Shown piece by piece: positions 14,010-14,140 of a stretch of 14,140 bases of DNA; position 1 is the first letter of the stretch, and every line of letters begins with the position of its first letter. This stretch comes from CANJXF01 sp043775015. GTDB taxonomy: Bacteria > Verrucomicrobiota > Verrucomicrobiia > Limisphaerales > CANJXF01. A program made the position numbers and the translations under genes. Below the pieces are notes generated by a model that worked only from the letters and a program-made list of their open reading frames with translations, searched no databases and was not told where the DNA came from. The stretch spans positions 1-14,140 of the forward strand of contig JAYVSV010000020.1 in the NCBI GenBank assembly GCA_043775015.1, written 5' to 3'.

Positions 14010-14090
14010 ATGGGAAAAATCCGGCGCAGCGGTTACATTTTTGGGCACCTCCGGAAACTAAAACAAGAAAAATCTGAAAGGAAATTGTAG
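14010..14090 (+). other. 26-codon ORF, possible gene remnant
   Basis: ATG at 14010 to TAG at 14090, translating as MGKIRRSGYIFGHLRKLKQE and then KSERKL. The first eleven residues recall the start of small DUF4160-like proteins as I remember them, but the match does not continue. It may be a decayed remnant or a chance ORF. There is no Shine-Dalgarno site. The stretch 13994-14140 shows nothing else firm. Confidence 0.2.
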
Positions 14091-14121
14091 CTGGGAAAAC
14101 GGCGGTGGATTATTCTCAGCC

Positions 14122-14140
14122 ATGCCTACCAGCCAAGCCT
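14122..14140 (+). other. Possible gene start cut by the right edge
   Basis: An ATG at 14122 opens MPTSQA with no stop before the window ends. GGATTATT lies upstream at about 10 bases. Too short to judge. Confidence 0.15.

Overview
The window looks like a chromosomal segment of a free-living member of the Verrucomicrobiota, probably Pedosphaera/Limisphaera-like. The case rests on a secreted beta-helix protein ending in the 'YKIQSSTNLTNW...FFRAVAP' tail typical of that phylum, a secreted WRGP-type PQQ-like propeller protein, Gfo/Idh/MocA and DhnA-type sugar-metabolism genes, very few Shine-Dalgarno sites, and a left-edge intergenic region built of palindromic and short-period repeats. This is a family-level inference; there is no rRNA or marker gene to confirm it.

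Layout. Bases 1-451 hold no convincing gene. They contain a short-period repeat (147-173), a 122-bp palindromic element with two tetraloop hairpins (208-329), a third hairpin and a GCGAAGG repeat. At 452-1672 (minus) lies a secreted PQQ-like beta-propeller protein, divergent from a secreted parallel beta-helix/choice-of-anchor Q protein (about 1775-3817, plus). Next are a membrane-tethered GNAT-like protein (4010-4633), an MsbA-type ABC exporter (4718-6496) and an 84-residue stand-alone protein resembling a histidine-kinase phosphoacceptor helix (6551-6805).

The centre (6904-8924) is the most coherent functional unit. A periplasmic charged helical protein ends at a strong hairpin terminator. 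It is followed by an ECF sigma factor, a small single-pass membrane protein (probable anti-sigma factor) and a membrane-anchored LTxxQ (Spy/CpxP/CnrX-like) protein. The last two overlap by four bases. This resembles an envelope-stress or metal-sensing sigma circuit.

The right half contains a complete XerC/D-type tyrosine recombinase (8971-9924). Its 3' end overlaps that of a convergent Dabb-domain protein, which forms a minus-strand pair with a secreted C39-like cysteine peptidase. Divergent from the peptidase is a DhnA/LacD-type class I aldolase (11386-12219). A ParD-ParE toxin-antitoxin pair (12298-12872) follows, overlapping by ATGA within the pair and again with a downstream Gfo/Idh/MocA oxidoreductase (12869-13993), so the three form one apparent operon. 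The last 150 bases hold only a 26-codon ORF and a possible start of a gene running off the edge.

I saw no rRNA, tRNA, CRISPR array, transposase or prophage structural gene. I cannot claim a new defence or biosynthetic system. The best candidates for something undescribed are the sigma/LTxxQ module, the lone phosphoacceptor-like protein beside the ABC exporter, and the double-hairpin repeat.
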